A DNA stretch of 64,000 bases, from positions 5,113,290 to 5,177,289 of the forward strand of contig CM067589.1 in assembly GCA_034336665.1 (NCBI GenBank), given 5' to 3'. Positions 12,438-23,921 of the stretch are shown here, one piece after another. The notes beneath the pieces were generated by a model. It saw only the letters and a program-made list of their open reading frames with translations, was not told the origin of the DNA and searched no databases. The translations under genes and the position numbers were made by a program. Origin of the DNA: Luscinia megarhynchos. Its lineage: Eukaryota > Chordata > Aves > Passeriformes > Turdidae. Each line of letters starts with the position of its first letter. Position 1 is the stretch's first letter.

Positions 12438-12604
12438 GAGCCCTACTACGTGCGCTGCATCAAGCCCAACGACAAGAAGTCCCCGCAGCTGTTCGATGAG
12501 GAGCGCTGCCGGCACCAGGTGGAGTACCTGGGGCTGCTGGAGAACGTGCGCGTGCGCCGCGCCGGCTTCGCCTACCGCCAGAGCTACGAGAAATTCCTGC
12601 ACAG
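12438..12604 (+). CDS. MYO1D: MYO1D exon: actin-binding and SH1/converter region
   Basis: This 167-nt exon has ag|GAG and CACAG|gtgaga. It begins on a codon boundary and ends with two bases of an Arg codon. It encodes [20 protein letters not shown] and continues to [20 protein letters not shown] and [10 protein letters not shown], about residues 583-638. [11 protein letters not shown] is the actin-binding helix shared by myosins. The segment [20 protein letters not shown] is the SH2/SH1-helix region that couples ATPase to the lever arm. In class I myosins VRVRRAGF is nearly invariant and is intact here. Codons are GC-rich at third positions, unlike the AT-richer exon at 881. Confidence 0.96.
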
Positions 12605-13636
12605 GTGAGAGCTGCCAGCCCCGCCCAGCCCCCCGAGGGCTGCTTCAGTCAGCTTTGGGGGAGCTGAAGCACACCCACAGCACCATGGCTGCTCCGTTCA
12701 GCTGTGCTGAGGTGCTCGTGCTGCTGAAACTCACTGCCTGTGTTACTCTGCAGCAGGAATGTGTAATGAGGAGCTTCCCCCAAGTATCACCCTAAAACCT
12801 GAGCTAATTGACTCGTGTTTTCTTTCTGAATTGTCTAATTGTTGCAGCATGGGGGAGCATGTAATGGTGCACAGTGACATTATGTAGGAAAACCCCCTAG
12901 ACTTTAAAACTGGAAGTCTGAAAAGGGGGATGGTATCATGACCCCATTAAACGTGTTTTTGATTCTTCTTGCCCGCTTAATTCCTATCAGACTTGTGACA
13001 AATGATGTTTTAGATTGAAATTTGTCTTAAGGCTTCACTAAATTAACGTGGGCCCTGTGAGTTCAACCTGCTCTGATGGAACAGTGAATGGAGTTTTTGT
13101 TCTGTTATTGAATCAGGTGAGAAAAGGGCTGTGAGAATAGAGAAAAATTAAACTATCCAAGCAGGTGAGGTGCCATGAGTTAGAAACAAAGTGCTGGTGA
13201 AAGATCTTTTGCTGTTCACAGTGGAGATTTGCTTGGATATATCATAATACCCAAGGTGGAATGAAAGGCTATGGCTTCCTAAATCCAGTCTGCAGCACTG
13301 GGAATCAGTTTCCTGAACCATCCTGCAGTGGATAGAGTGTACTTTCACCTCACATGTGAAATTCATTACAATTTACTTCTAAGATTTGTGTAATCACTAT
13401 TAATATAAACAGTTGCTTTGTTTTTAATAAATGTTTGATGAGCTCCTCTGAGCTCCAGCCCCACAGTGGTTGCAGCCAGGAAACCAAATCAGCACATGGC
13501 AACTGCTTCAGCTTTTGGGCTGCTGGAGCAGGAGTCCTGCCCAGCCATGGAGTGGGACATCCAGAATGAGGGATCAGACACTGTGTGTGTGGTGTTGCTC
13601 CAAGCCTGGTCTGCAATGGTTTTTCTAAATCAAACA

Positions 13637-13637
<1 letters not shown>

Positions 13638-13670
<33 letters not shown>
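13638..13670 (+). repeat. Poly(A) run of about 33 bases
   Basis: An uninterrupted A run follows 'aatcaaacac' and precedes 'ggagagaaataaagccag'. There is no clear retroposed sequence upstream of it. It may be a simple slippage tract rather than a retrotransposon tail. Confidence 0.95.
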
Positions 13671-13672
<2 letters not shown>

Positions 13673-14744
13673 AGAGAAATAAAGCCAGAAAAATAACTTA
13701 TCTTTCTGTAGGAGAAGAGTTTGTTGATATTTAGCCCTAAATCCTGTAAGGTAGTTGGTATCTCCTCTCTGTCAGTAGGGAATGAAGTGAAGCACAGTTA
13801 AGACCATTATAAATGTCCTTCTCAAGCTTTCTTTGGATAAAGAAAACCTTCCTTTGAGCTCTGTGCAATCCAGGCTGCCCTTTCCAATTTGAAGTATTTT
13901 CTGTTGGACCAGGAAAAGTTGTCCTTTCCTGTGGTCAGGGCATTGTCCAGTTGGGTGACACACATGGCATTTACACAGATGGGGTGCATTCTCTTGGTTT
14001 AAATATATAAATTACCATAAAAAAAGCTGATTAGGTTTCAGGAAGGGGTTTGTGAGTGTAATCCAACCCTTTCCACACCGAGGCACCCATATGCCTATTC
14101 CAGGCCATGCCAAACATAGCATGGAATCAACACTGAGAGCTGTGAACAGCAGCCTGGGAAGGGACAGTGAGGCCCAGCTGCAGCTGCACACACAATATTG
14201 TTATTAAATATTCATTAAAGCTACACCATTTAGTGGCTTGCAGAAATCTTGCTTTTTAGCAGAGCTGGGCTGGGAAATGTTAACTGCAGGAGCAGCCTCA
14301 TCCCTGCTGGGTGTTTCCATAGGGAGGTACAGAGGGGAGGGATGAACAAAGGTGTTTGGAAGGGAGTGTTCTATGTCTGAGTGACCTTGGAATCTGTGGG
14401 GATCCGCAGGCAGGAGAGGAGCAGGGCCCTGGTGTCAGGGAGCAGATTTATTCCAGGCTCTGCCTGGCTATAATTAGCACCAGGCCAGGACTGTGAGTGG
14501 CTGTGGTCCTGCCCTGTGCTGCAGGGAAGGAGTTGGTGGCATTGTGTGACACGTGTGGGGACACCAGGAACAGGCAGACAGCTGGGACAGCTGGGATATC
14601 CCACCTGCTGTAGCTGGGAGGGATGGGGTGATGCACTGGGGTGTCCTTATTGCCTGTGGAAAGGAGCAGGAGGGTTTAACATCTGGGGCAGCTTTTCAGT
14701 GCTCTGACATCCCTTCTCTCCTGAGCTCCTGGTGGGGCAGGCCT

Positions 14745-15505
14745 GGCTCATAGCCTGGATCTAATCTGATCCATAGCCTGGATCTAATCTAATCCATAGC
14801 CTGGATATGAACCTGATCCATAGCCTGGATCTAATCTAATCCATATCCTGGATATGAACCTGATCCATAGCCTGGATCTAATCTGATCCATATCCTGGAT
14901 GTGAACTTGATCTCTAGTCTGGGTCCCAGTCTGATCCATAGCCTGGATCTGAACCTGATCTACAGCTGAGATTGAATCTAATCCATAGCCTGGATCTAAT
15001 CTGATCCATAGCCTGGATGTGAACTTGATGCATAGTCTGGGACCCAGTCTGATCCATAGTCTGGATCTGAACCTAATCCACAGCCTGGATCCCAGCCTGA
15101 TCCACAGCCTGGATCCAAACCTAATCCACAGCCTGGATCCCATCCTGATCCATAGTCTGGATCTGAACCTGATCCACAGCCTGGATCCCATCCTGATCCA
15201 CAGCCTGGATCCCATCCTGATCCACAGCCTGGATCCAAACCTGATCCACAGCCTGGATCCCATCCTGATCCACAGCCTGGATCCAAACCTGATCCACAGC
15301 CTGGATCCCATCCTGATCCACAGCCTGGATCCAAACCTGATCCACAGCCTGGATCCCATCCTGATCCACAGCCTGGATCCCATCCTGATCCACAGCCTGG
15401 ATCCCATCCTGATCCACAGCCTGGATCCCAGCCTGATCCACAGCCTGGATCCCATCCTGATCTGTAGCCTTGTTCCCAGCCTGTTTCCCAGCCTTGTTCC
15501 CAGCT
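14745..15505 (+). repeat. 24-bp minisatellite, about 30 units
   Basis: The consensus unit is ctgatccacagc followed by ctggatcccatc, with 23-bp variants. The two 12-base halves resemble each other, so the unit looks like an ancient dimer. Units at 14745-15060 are diverged (tagcctggatctaatc forms). Units at 15100-15450 are nearly identical and alternate between ...cccatc and ...ccaaac endings. Because 24 is a multiple of 3 and several frames lack stops, open frames of 241 codons (+) and 289 codons (-) run through the array. They are not genes. Confidence 0.95.
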
Positions 15506-16900
15506 TGAGGGGTTGCACTGCCACTGCTTTGCCCCTTTGTTTTTTCTTTTTCCTAACAAAGCTGTGTGGAGGTGAGGGATTTTTCCCAGTGAGTGAATTA
15601 TTGCAGGAACATTTTACTGGTGAGAACAGGGAAGAGAATCCAGTGTGCAGCACTGATGTCTCGTGTCTCTGTGTGTGTGAGAGCAGGAATGCTTTTCCAG
15701 CACGTGCTAAATCTTCTGCTGGGAGTCTGCAGGGAGGTTTTTAATCCTGTTTATTATCAGTGAGATCCCTGTAACCCTGGGGATGGTGTTCCCTGCTTAG
15801 GCACAGTGTGCACCCCCATTTCCCCTCCTTCCACAGCATATTCCAAAGGCTCATTTGATGAATGAACGCTGGGGAATGTTTCCATTCAGGCTCTTGGAGG
15901 CTGTTCCGAGCCTCCTGCAGTGCTGCTCCCAGGAAAAGGGGGACTGTGAGCTGGTTAAGTGTAACTGAGAGCTGAGAGTGTCTGAAGCATTGAGATTGAT
16001 GCCTGCCTTGGCTGGGGACTTTGAAGTGTGAAGTGGCTGAGCTGGCTGAGTGCTTGTTTTATTTAGAACACGGCTGCGGGTTCCATTCCAGGGAAAATGT
16101 CTAAAACAGCTCTTATTATGTCCATAAATCTTATGCAGAAAATTCATTGTTGCTTTTTGCAAACGCCTGTTCCCCTAATCAGCATTTCCTGGGCTGGTAA
16201 ATCTTACAGAGCTCAGCTGATCCCAGTACTTCATGTTTGATTTGTAGGTATCTTAGTTCCAGGCTGCATTTCTTTGTAGGGGAAAATGGAGTTTGGGGAG
16301 GGAGGATGGGAGGAATGGCTGACCCACAGTCACAGGCAGTGCTTGCACAGACTGGGGCAGTCAAAGCTCTGCTGGGGGGCAGTGACAAAGTTTGTTTGTT
16401 TGTTTGTTCCCAAAGTGATGCATGAGAAAAAATTATTTGCAGAGTTTTTAAATCCAGGTTATCTGACAAAGCAATTGGTTGCAGGCGGCTTCTCATACAA
16501 AAAGTTTTCCTTCCTTACAAAAAAAAAACCCAAATCAAAGCAAACAAAACTCAAGCAAACAAATAAAAATTAAAATTGGATGCTGAAGGTATGGAAAATG
16601 GAATAGACAAATCTGCAGGAGGCCAATTGAGTTTGTCCCCTTGCATCAATTCAGTGCTGATGAACTGAGCTCCTCCCAAAATTATTTTGCAGCATCTCAA
16701 AAAATCATGCATCTCCTTCAGCCATTTTCCTTTTATTTTGAGGATCATGATTCCTACAGAGGACATCTTCAGACTCTTCCGTCTACACTCAGTTTTATTA
16801 CAATTTAGTTGATAAATGTTTCTAAAACCAGTTGGAGTTTGGCCTTCTCGACCACCTTGGTGGCAAGTTCACGTTTGTGAATTGTGCCTTTGCACTGCAG

Positions 16901-17108
16901 GTACAAGATGATCTCTGAATTCACGTGGCCCAACCACGAGCTGCCCTCGGACAAGGATGCGGTGCGGAAGCTGATCGAGTGCCACGGCTTCCAGCACGAC
17001 GTGGCCTACGGCAGGACCAAGCTGTTCATCCGCACCCCGCGCACCCTGTTCACCCTGGAGGAGCTGCACGCCAAGATGCTCGTCAGGATCGTCCTCTTCC
17101 TGCAGAAG
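16901..17108 (+). CDS. MYO1D: MYO1D exon: converter and start of IQ1
   Basis: This 208-nt exon has gcag|G and AAG|gtaaag. Its first base completes an Arg codon and it ends on a codon boundary. It encodes [20 protein letters not shown], then [40 protein letters not shown] and VRIVLFLQK, about residues 639-707. This is the converter and the lever-arm junction. [18 protein letters not shown] is diagnostic of the MYO1D/MYO1G group. TH1 residues in later exons (for example [14 protein letters not shown]) favour MYO1D over MYO1G. The final VLFLQK is the first half of IQ1, so the calmodulin-binding motif is split across this intron. Confidence 0.96.
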
Positions 17109-17378
17109 GTAAAGCTCCCACTGCCTCAGAAACTCTGCTCAAGTTCCTTAAACCACTCTTGCTCTCCTTTCTGGCTCTGTTGCTGCACAGATTCCAGACT
17201 TCTGCAGTTTGCTCACTGCTGGATGTTTTCAGGGCTCTTTCCATGGTGCTGTCTGTAGCCTTGGTGTGGTGGGAGCTGTTGCACCTAAGGAGGTTTTTAT
17301 TACTATTTAAAAACTTGCTCTTTTCTCAGTGGAAGGAAGATGCCTGGGAGCTTGAGGGACTTTTATGGCTGAAATGTG

Positions 17379-17592
17379 GAATCACAGAATTCCAGGCTGG
17401 TTTGGATCAGGAGGGACCTTAAAGCCCAGTCCCACCACATCCTGGGACAGGATGCCCAGGGAAGGTGGGGCTGGCCTGTTCCTGGCAGTGTCAGACTGGA
17501 TGGGGTCAAGTGGAAGATGTCCCCATGGCAGGGGATGGGACTGGGGGAGCTTTCAGGTTCCTTTTAACACAAACTGTCCCATGATTTTCTGG
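17379..17592. mobile_element. Composite of two CR1 fragments
   Basis: Bases 17379-17445 read as a minus-strand CR1 3' end (gaatcacagaattccaggct, gggaccttaaagcccag). Bases from about 17480 to 17592 read as a plus-strand CR1 3' end (ccatggcaggggatggga, tttcaggttcc). The two are head to head with little between them. Confidence 0.6.
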
Positions 17593-20500
17593 TGTTAGCA
17601 CTTGCTGAAAACTGTGTCTGTATGAGCGAGATCTGTCTGGCAAAGAGCAGAAATGGTGGGGCTGACTTTACCCTGTCAGGCAAAGTGGATTCATTCAAGA
17701 CTTTCAGAAACAAGTTTCCTAAAATGTGTATCTTCTGTGAAATTCTTGGAACCTGGGAAAGAAGAGACCCTCTGAACCCATTGCTGTCCCTTACAAAAGA
17801 AACTGCTGACAGATGGGTGTAAAAACCTGACAGAGCAAAAGCTCTGCAGGGAGCACAGGTTTGCACAAACTCTCCAGACCTGGTGGACTGAATGGGGAAG
17901 AGCTTGAAGGAGAAGTTCCCCCCAGAAGCTCTGAGTTCTGTGAGACACTCACATTTCACTGGGTGTGATGCCCTTCCATTTGACCAGCATGGGAGCAGAA
18001 AGCATCAAGTCTAGGGTTGGTCTCTTGGTATTTGTTGTGCTGAATGGTTTGTCTTTAGTAGGGAATTCTGCACCTTTTATGTGCAGTGAGTTTTTCTGGA
18101 AAGGCCAAGCACAGGCTGTGGAGGATGCAGGCCCTGCCTTTCTCTGAGCTTTGTGTTCCATGTTCTAAGCATGTCCTGCTGCTGAGCTTCCTTGGACTGC
18201 TCAACATCTTCTTCTACCTTCCTTCCCTGAAAAGGGGAGAACTTTTCCAGAAGCTCCATCTGGCTTATTGTCTTGGGCTGGCCTGGGGCTAATCTGTGGG
18301 CCCCCATGCCCCTGGGAGGTGTTCCTGGATCCTTAGCTGTGCTTCCCCGTGCTCTCCAGGGCTTCTAGGGAGGCGTTTCCTGCCTGCAGCCACTTGGGTG
18401 CTTTCAGAGAGGTCACAGGGCCACAGCTCTAACCCAGAGTCTCTTTCTTCCCAAGGAATGGGGTGAGCTAATGAGCTCCTTGTGGAATGAAGCTGCAGGG
18501 GGGACTGCTTGCTCCCAGGTGACTCCAGCTTTCATATGAAACCAGGGAGCAATTGAGGGGTGACCTTTTTGGAAATTGCAAAGTGCAGCTACTGGAGAAT
18601 AATTTCAGAGCCCTGGGCTGTGTTGCTGTGGGAGCAGATCATGGCTTGGTGAGCTCCAAGCTCCTCCTTTAGATAAATCCAGTGAGAGGCACAATTGTAA
18701 CAGCAACTTGTCGGTTTTGTGAGTTTGCTGCCAGCTCCAGAATTACATTGCCTGGGCTGGGATCTGGAGTGGGCTCAGCATCAAAGACAACAGGGCAAAG
18801 GATTATTTTGCCCCTGGAATGTAAATGCCTGCTTAGGTGTAATGGATTTTGCTGCAGTGGGTTTGTGTAGCATCAGGTGTAGAAAAACTGTGGTGCTTCT
18901 GGGGGTTTCCTAGTTGCCACAGTCAGCAAAAGTGATAGAAATTAAAATGCTGGTGCACGTTGTCCTGTGGCTTCACAAACCTCCCTGCCCTCTGTTCTGC
19001 TCTCCCTGGGGTGGGGAGGGACCAACATGAGTCTGCCTGAGGACTGCAGCAGGACATGGAGGCATCTTTTTGTTGTTTTTCTGTGAAACATCTTCAGGGA
19101 GTTCTAACCTCATAAAGGATTTGTGGGGAAAAGACAAACCCCTTCTCCAGTGCTCAAGGTACTGAGGACTCTGGAGAAATCTGGATGTCCTCCTGGAGCT
19201 CCTGTCCTGTAGCTGAACCCTCTCTGCTTTCACTCACCAGAGGTTCTTCAACCTGAAGGCTCTCAAATGCTGGCAAGGGATGCAGAGAAGCTTTTCAGAG
19301 TCCTGGAACTTGCAGCTAAACCAAGAAACACTCAATGAGTCATTAAATGCTTATTAAACAGCCCATCAGCTAAAGAGCAGGTGTTGAGCTGGTATCTATA
19401 GGTATGGATTAGAGGCCTTGTGCAGTGTTAAATCTACGTGGAAAAAGCTTGGCTTTGTCTCCATTTTCAGTGTTTCTCTTGTTTGCTGTTAACTCTGCTC
19501 CCAGCCCTGGCTGGGATCCCTCCCGTACTCTGCTGCTGGCAGGAGGGGCCGGCGGAGTCGGGCAGTGCTGGAAAAGGTACAGTCAGCAATCAGAAATCAA
19601 ACCAGAGCAGGGATCTGATGAGGCCTTCTCTGAGCTCTGAAAGCATCAAGGCAATTCTGCCTGTCATTTCTGTTCTCAACTTGCTTTCAATTGTTCATTA
19701 ACAACTGACAGGGAAATTTAATTCTTGCTCTTTTTTTCCTTCTGTAGTCTTGCCTGTGAGCATCAAAGGCTGAGGGAGGCAAACTGTGAGCACATCTAGA
19801 AGGATTTGATTTTCTTTTAAATAGCTGAGCCTTCTGTTACATTGGAGTTCCTCAAATTTGAATTTAGGAAAAGGGAAAGACAAGAGGAGATGAAATGTGG
19901 TGTTTTGTGACAATGGGCACTTGTGTGACACAAGCTGAGGCAGATGTGAGGAGCAGCCTTAGGGCAGCTGATCCCAGCCTGGGGCCCAGGGGTGTTTTCC
20001 CCTGCACAGGAATGAGTGTAAGTGAAAGAATCCACATTTAGCAGCTCTTTTTCTAATGATGTGTATTCTGTGGCTTATTGCTCTCCTGCAAATCAGAAGC
20101 TTTCCAGAAGGGATTCAGTAATTATCTGGAGAGTTTCATCATCCAGCGACCCTTAACCCTTCAAACAGTGTTGCTGCCTTTGTGTAATGGTGCTTATGAG
20201 TTTGGTTAAATTGAATTAAAACTGACTTCTAATTTAAATATATAATTTGACTTTCTTTTGTTCCACATCTCTGGGATGTCTTCACCTTTAGATTTATCTT
20301 TCACGCTCCTTTTTTTCCATGGTAAAATGTCAGTGAGATTCCAGGCTGTAATTTTCCTTCTGCCCCAACGTCGTCAGTGAGCAGATGTGATGTGATTTAA
20401 CCGTGGCAACTTGCTGGCTCCAGGAGAATTCAGCAAGTGAGAGCTGTGTCCAGTGTCACAAACTCCATATGGCAGCAGGGATGTCACACCAAAAGGTCAC

Positions 20501-20739
20501 TCAGGAGCCCCAGCTGAGGCTGCTTCATGTGCTGCTTTAGGGTTTATTTGCTGTACCTGTGCTCCTGCCAGCTCTGTGATTGTCACCCTGAATGCAAATG
20601 GAGCAGCTCTAATGTTAATCATGCAAATAAATAAAAAAAAAAAAGAAAGCTGCCATGAAGCTCTGCTGCTTTTGCTGCCCTTGGAAAGGCTCCCACAGGC
20701 TCATTAGCTGTGCAGAGCAGAGCTTTGTTCGGGGAAGAA

Positions 20740-21400
20740 AGCCCGGGCAGGCGGCACGTGCAGGCTGTGCAGATGATGGCTCCTGTCACTATAATTTACT
20801 GCACTATTTCCATGTCATTTTATCAGGCCGGCACAGCTGCGGATGGAAATCGCTGCCGAAATCTTCCTGCCTGGCACGGAGGCAGCAGGAATGTCCTTGA
20901 GTGCAGCGCGGCCCCTCCCGGGACACAGCCCAGCAGCGGGGGGAGCGGGGCCGCGGGGCTGGGAGGGGCAGCGCCGGCCCGGGGCCATGCCCTGGGCATC
21001 CCGGGGTGTCCTCGGGCATCCTGGGGTGTCCCTGGGCATCCCAGCGTGTCCATGAGCATCCCGGGGTGTCCTTGGGCATCCCGGGGTGTCCCTGGGCGTC
21101 CCAGCGTGTCCATGAACATCCCGGGGTGTCCTCGGGCATCTCGAGGTGTCCTTGGGTGTCCCAGCGTGTCCATGAGCATCCCGGGGTGTCCGTGGCCATC
21201 CCGGGGTGTCCGTGGAGCCCGGACGGGCTCTGCAGAGGCTCGGGAGCTGCCATCGCCATGGCAACATTCCCCAGCCCGCGGGGAGAGCAGCACAGAGCCA
21301 CGGCTGGTGTGTCATCATTCCATGGCATCGCTCCGTGTTTCAGCTCCTGCTCCAGCCCCGCGAGCCCCGGGAGCTCGGGACGCAGGGAAGCTCCTCCGTG
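20740..21400. other. CpG-rich, GC-rich stretch inside an intron
   Basis: This stretch has far more CG dinucleotides than the surrounding intron (for example gcagcgcggcccctcccggg and gccggcccggggccatgc). It contains the 60-bp higher-order array. It could be a CpG island with regulatory or promoter activity, or just a GC-rich tandem repeat. I see no exon-like sequence in it. The open frames on both strands (up to 286 codons) follow from the array. Confidence 0.6.
20991..21215 (+). repeat. 20-bp tandem repeat in a 60-bp higher-order unit
   Basis: The basic unit is close to ccggggtgtcctcgggcatc. Every third unit carries the variant ccagcgtgtccatgagcatc, giving an exact 60-base period. There are three full higher-order units and a partial fourth. 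The trimer pattern means that blocks of three units were copied together. Confidence 0.95.
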
Positions 21401-21859
21401 GACACAGGAGGTGTTTCCTGTCAGGTTATGGAGATACAGAAGCAGTGAACTGGGGGCTTGTGCCAGTGACCCAGATAAAAGGGATGCAGTGGATTTGCCT
21501 CTGCACTCCAGGCTTTTTCCATCCTAAGGCAGTTTGTGCGTGCTGCCTATCAGCAGGAACAGGTCCATAATGACACACGGATTTGTATTCTGGACCCAGG
21601 CTTTGATCTGGAGAGGCTCTGGCAGGGAGGAGCTGTGGCAGGAGAAGCTGTGGCTCCTTCCTGAGGAGCAGAGGCTGGGAGCTGCCAGAACCAGGTGGAG
21701 GGAAGGAGGAAGAGCTGGCTCCATTCCCTGCATCAACACTGACTGATCCCACGGCTCCTCCTGTGCTGCTCCCCTTCCCTGGACCAGGAGCATCCCTGTC
21801 TTAGTCCAGTGAAGGCATTGAGGCAAAAAATCCACCTCATTTTCCTTCCCTGGAAGGGG

Positions 21860-22004
21860 GAGTGGTCCCAGCCCCAAGGCTACCAGAGCTCCTGGAGCAT
21901 TTGGACAACGCTCTCAGGGATGCACAGGGTGGGATTGCTGGGGGGGGTCTGTGCAGGGTTGGATGATCCCTGTGGACTCCTTCAGAAGATTCTGGGATTC
22001 CTGG
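21860..22004 (+). mobile_element. CR1 LINE fragment, same subfamily as 3375-3589
   Basis: It shares 'ttggacaacgctctcaggga', 'tgcacagggtgggattgctg' and 'ggatgatccctgtgg' with the other members. The tail is degraded (agattctgggattcc). Confidence 0.75.
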
Positions 22005-23770
22005 TGTTGCCAGAGGCAGGAAATCCTTCAGAGTGCAGCCAGGATTAACAAGGTGACCTGTCAGGCCCATGGGACACCACAAAGGGCACCCATGGAGCAG
22101 CAGCTTCATGGAGGGGATGGTTGGGAGCTTTCCCAGGGCTGGGAATCTCATCCCTGTCCCAGAGCACGGGGGGTTTGCTGCAGCTGTGGCTGAGCTGCAG
22201 AAGGAGCTGCAGGAACCTGGAGCTGCAGAGGTGTGACTGCATCCCACAGCTGGGACCTGCTGCAGCATGGCTCCTTTGGTGATTTTTATGTTCATTATTG
22301 AACACATTCTTGTTAGTGCCAGCTAATTAATCTTGGAGGGGGACCCTTCTCTCTTTCCAGCCTGTGCACTATTGTTGCTATTAAGCAAAGCAATAGAATG
22401 AGCATTGTTCAGCTGGCTTATGTGAAAAGAGAAAACAGCTCTTGGCAAATGCAGCAGCTCTTCCCCCTGGCTGCTCTCTGAGGTGATCTGGGAGAACAGG
22501 GAGCCTTTGATTTAAACCCTTTGGCTCATACCTTTATGGGATCTGCATTTACTCAAACTAGGAAAAGGCAGATGACAAACTGGGGCTGTGAGTGAGGTCT
22601 GAACCACTCCACACTGCCCTGCTCTGTGAGGAGGTGACTCTTTGGGGCACTCAGGGCTGGGATCACTGAGGGTGGAAGCATTTCTCCCAGTCCCTGTGGC
22701 TGCTGCGTGTGCAGCTCCTCTGCACTGGAACGTAATCTTTAATAACCCTGCCCTGTGAGAACCTTCAGAGCTGAGCAGGGAGTTTGTGCCTGCCTGAATT
22801 GTGGGGTTGGTTTGATTCTCACCAGTTGGGCTGCCTGGAGGACAAACCATGGAATATTGATCATGGAGCAGTCCAGGCTGGGCCCAGGGAGCGTGGTGGG
22901 AGGAGGTGTTTGTGGTGCAGCTGGAACGGAGTTTTCCAAGGTTTGTTCCCTTGCAGAACTGCTCCAAAATACAACTCTGGGGTTTAATTTAGCTGAGCTG
23001 GGTTTGTTTGCTCAATCCTGGGCATTCATTTGCTCGCTCATGTGTTTGGATTGGGAGCTGTGTGGGATTCTGCTCTGGCAGGGATTGCAGCATCTAGGTC
23101 AAATCTAGATTATCTCTTTTTCTATGGGAGATGTACAGGCAAGGCAGTCGCTGCATCCTGGGCCCACCCTGGCTGCTCTGCTGCCTTTCCCTCTGCTCTG
23201 CAGGGCCCAGTTAATTGTTCTCCTTTCTTTCTTCCCTTTTTTTCTCATTTTTTTAATGGCACATTCAGAGCATGGAACAGCCTGCAGCCTGCAGACAGGA
23301 CTGTAATGCATAGATTGATGTGGAAGATTTATGTTCTGCTGAGGTGATGGATGTGATCTGTGAGATTTCTTTAATCTTAGAAACTCTGTTGGAAGTTCAG
23401 TGAGGTTTTTAAACTAGTTCCAAAGGTGTGTTCAGATCTCCCCTGCCATTCATCTGAATTTTAATTTATTAAATTTTAATCAAAAAACACGTGAATTAAA
23501 CATTCTTTAGAAAAAAATTCCCTGCTTCCCTTAAGCTGGGATGTGTCTCTTGCCTTGGCTGAATGCTGTTTGTGCAACTCCCTGTTTAAGAAGCTGCCAA
23601 AGCAGCTGCTGCACTGGGAGCAGGGGGATCATCCCTAGCAGCTCTGCTGGGATCACTGAACCCAGGGCTGTGCAGGACGAGATCCCTTGGTCTGGAGCTG
23701 TTCATGTCCCCAGGGGTCACTTCCACCTCTGGGGTGGCCTTGACTGAGAGAATAAAAGGGGCTGGAGGAA

Positions 23771-23921
23771 AGCTGTGGCTGCCCCATCCCTGGGAGTGTC
23801 CGGATGGGGCCAGGTTGGATGGGGCTTGGAACAGCCTGGGATGGTGGGAGCTGCCCATGGCAGAGGTGGGACTGGATGGGCTTCAAGGTCCCTTCCAACA
23901 GGGTTTGGGATTCCATGGTTG
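23771..23921 (+). mobile_element. CR1 LINE fragment (3' end)
   Basis: It reads agctgtggctgccccatccc, then 'gcccatggcagaggtgggac', 'gggcttcaaggtcccttcca' and ends gattccatggtt. Confidence 0.85.

Larger units (their letters stand above)
12605..16900 (+). other. MYO1D: MYO1D intron, 4.3 kb
   Basis: The intron contains an A33 run (13638-13670), the 24-bp minisatellite (14745-15505) and a short GTTT run (about 16388-16407). I see no CR1 here, unlike the other large introns. The acceptor is cctttgcactgcag. Confidence 0.8.

Noticed and set aside
14784..15744. Open frames on both strands (241 and 289 codons) with repeats such as LDPNLIHS and GSRLWIRM
   Set aside because: They come from the 24-bp minisatellite, whose length is a multiple of 3. 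There is no known domain and no start or splice context.
20710..21570. Open frames of 286, 208, 174 and 167 codons on both strands in the CpG-rich stretch
   Set aside because: Frames are open on both strands at once because of the 60-bp array and high GC. No homologous protein is recognised.
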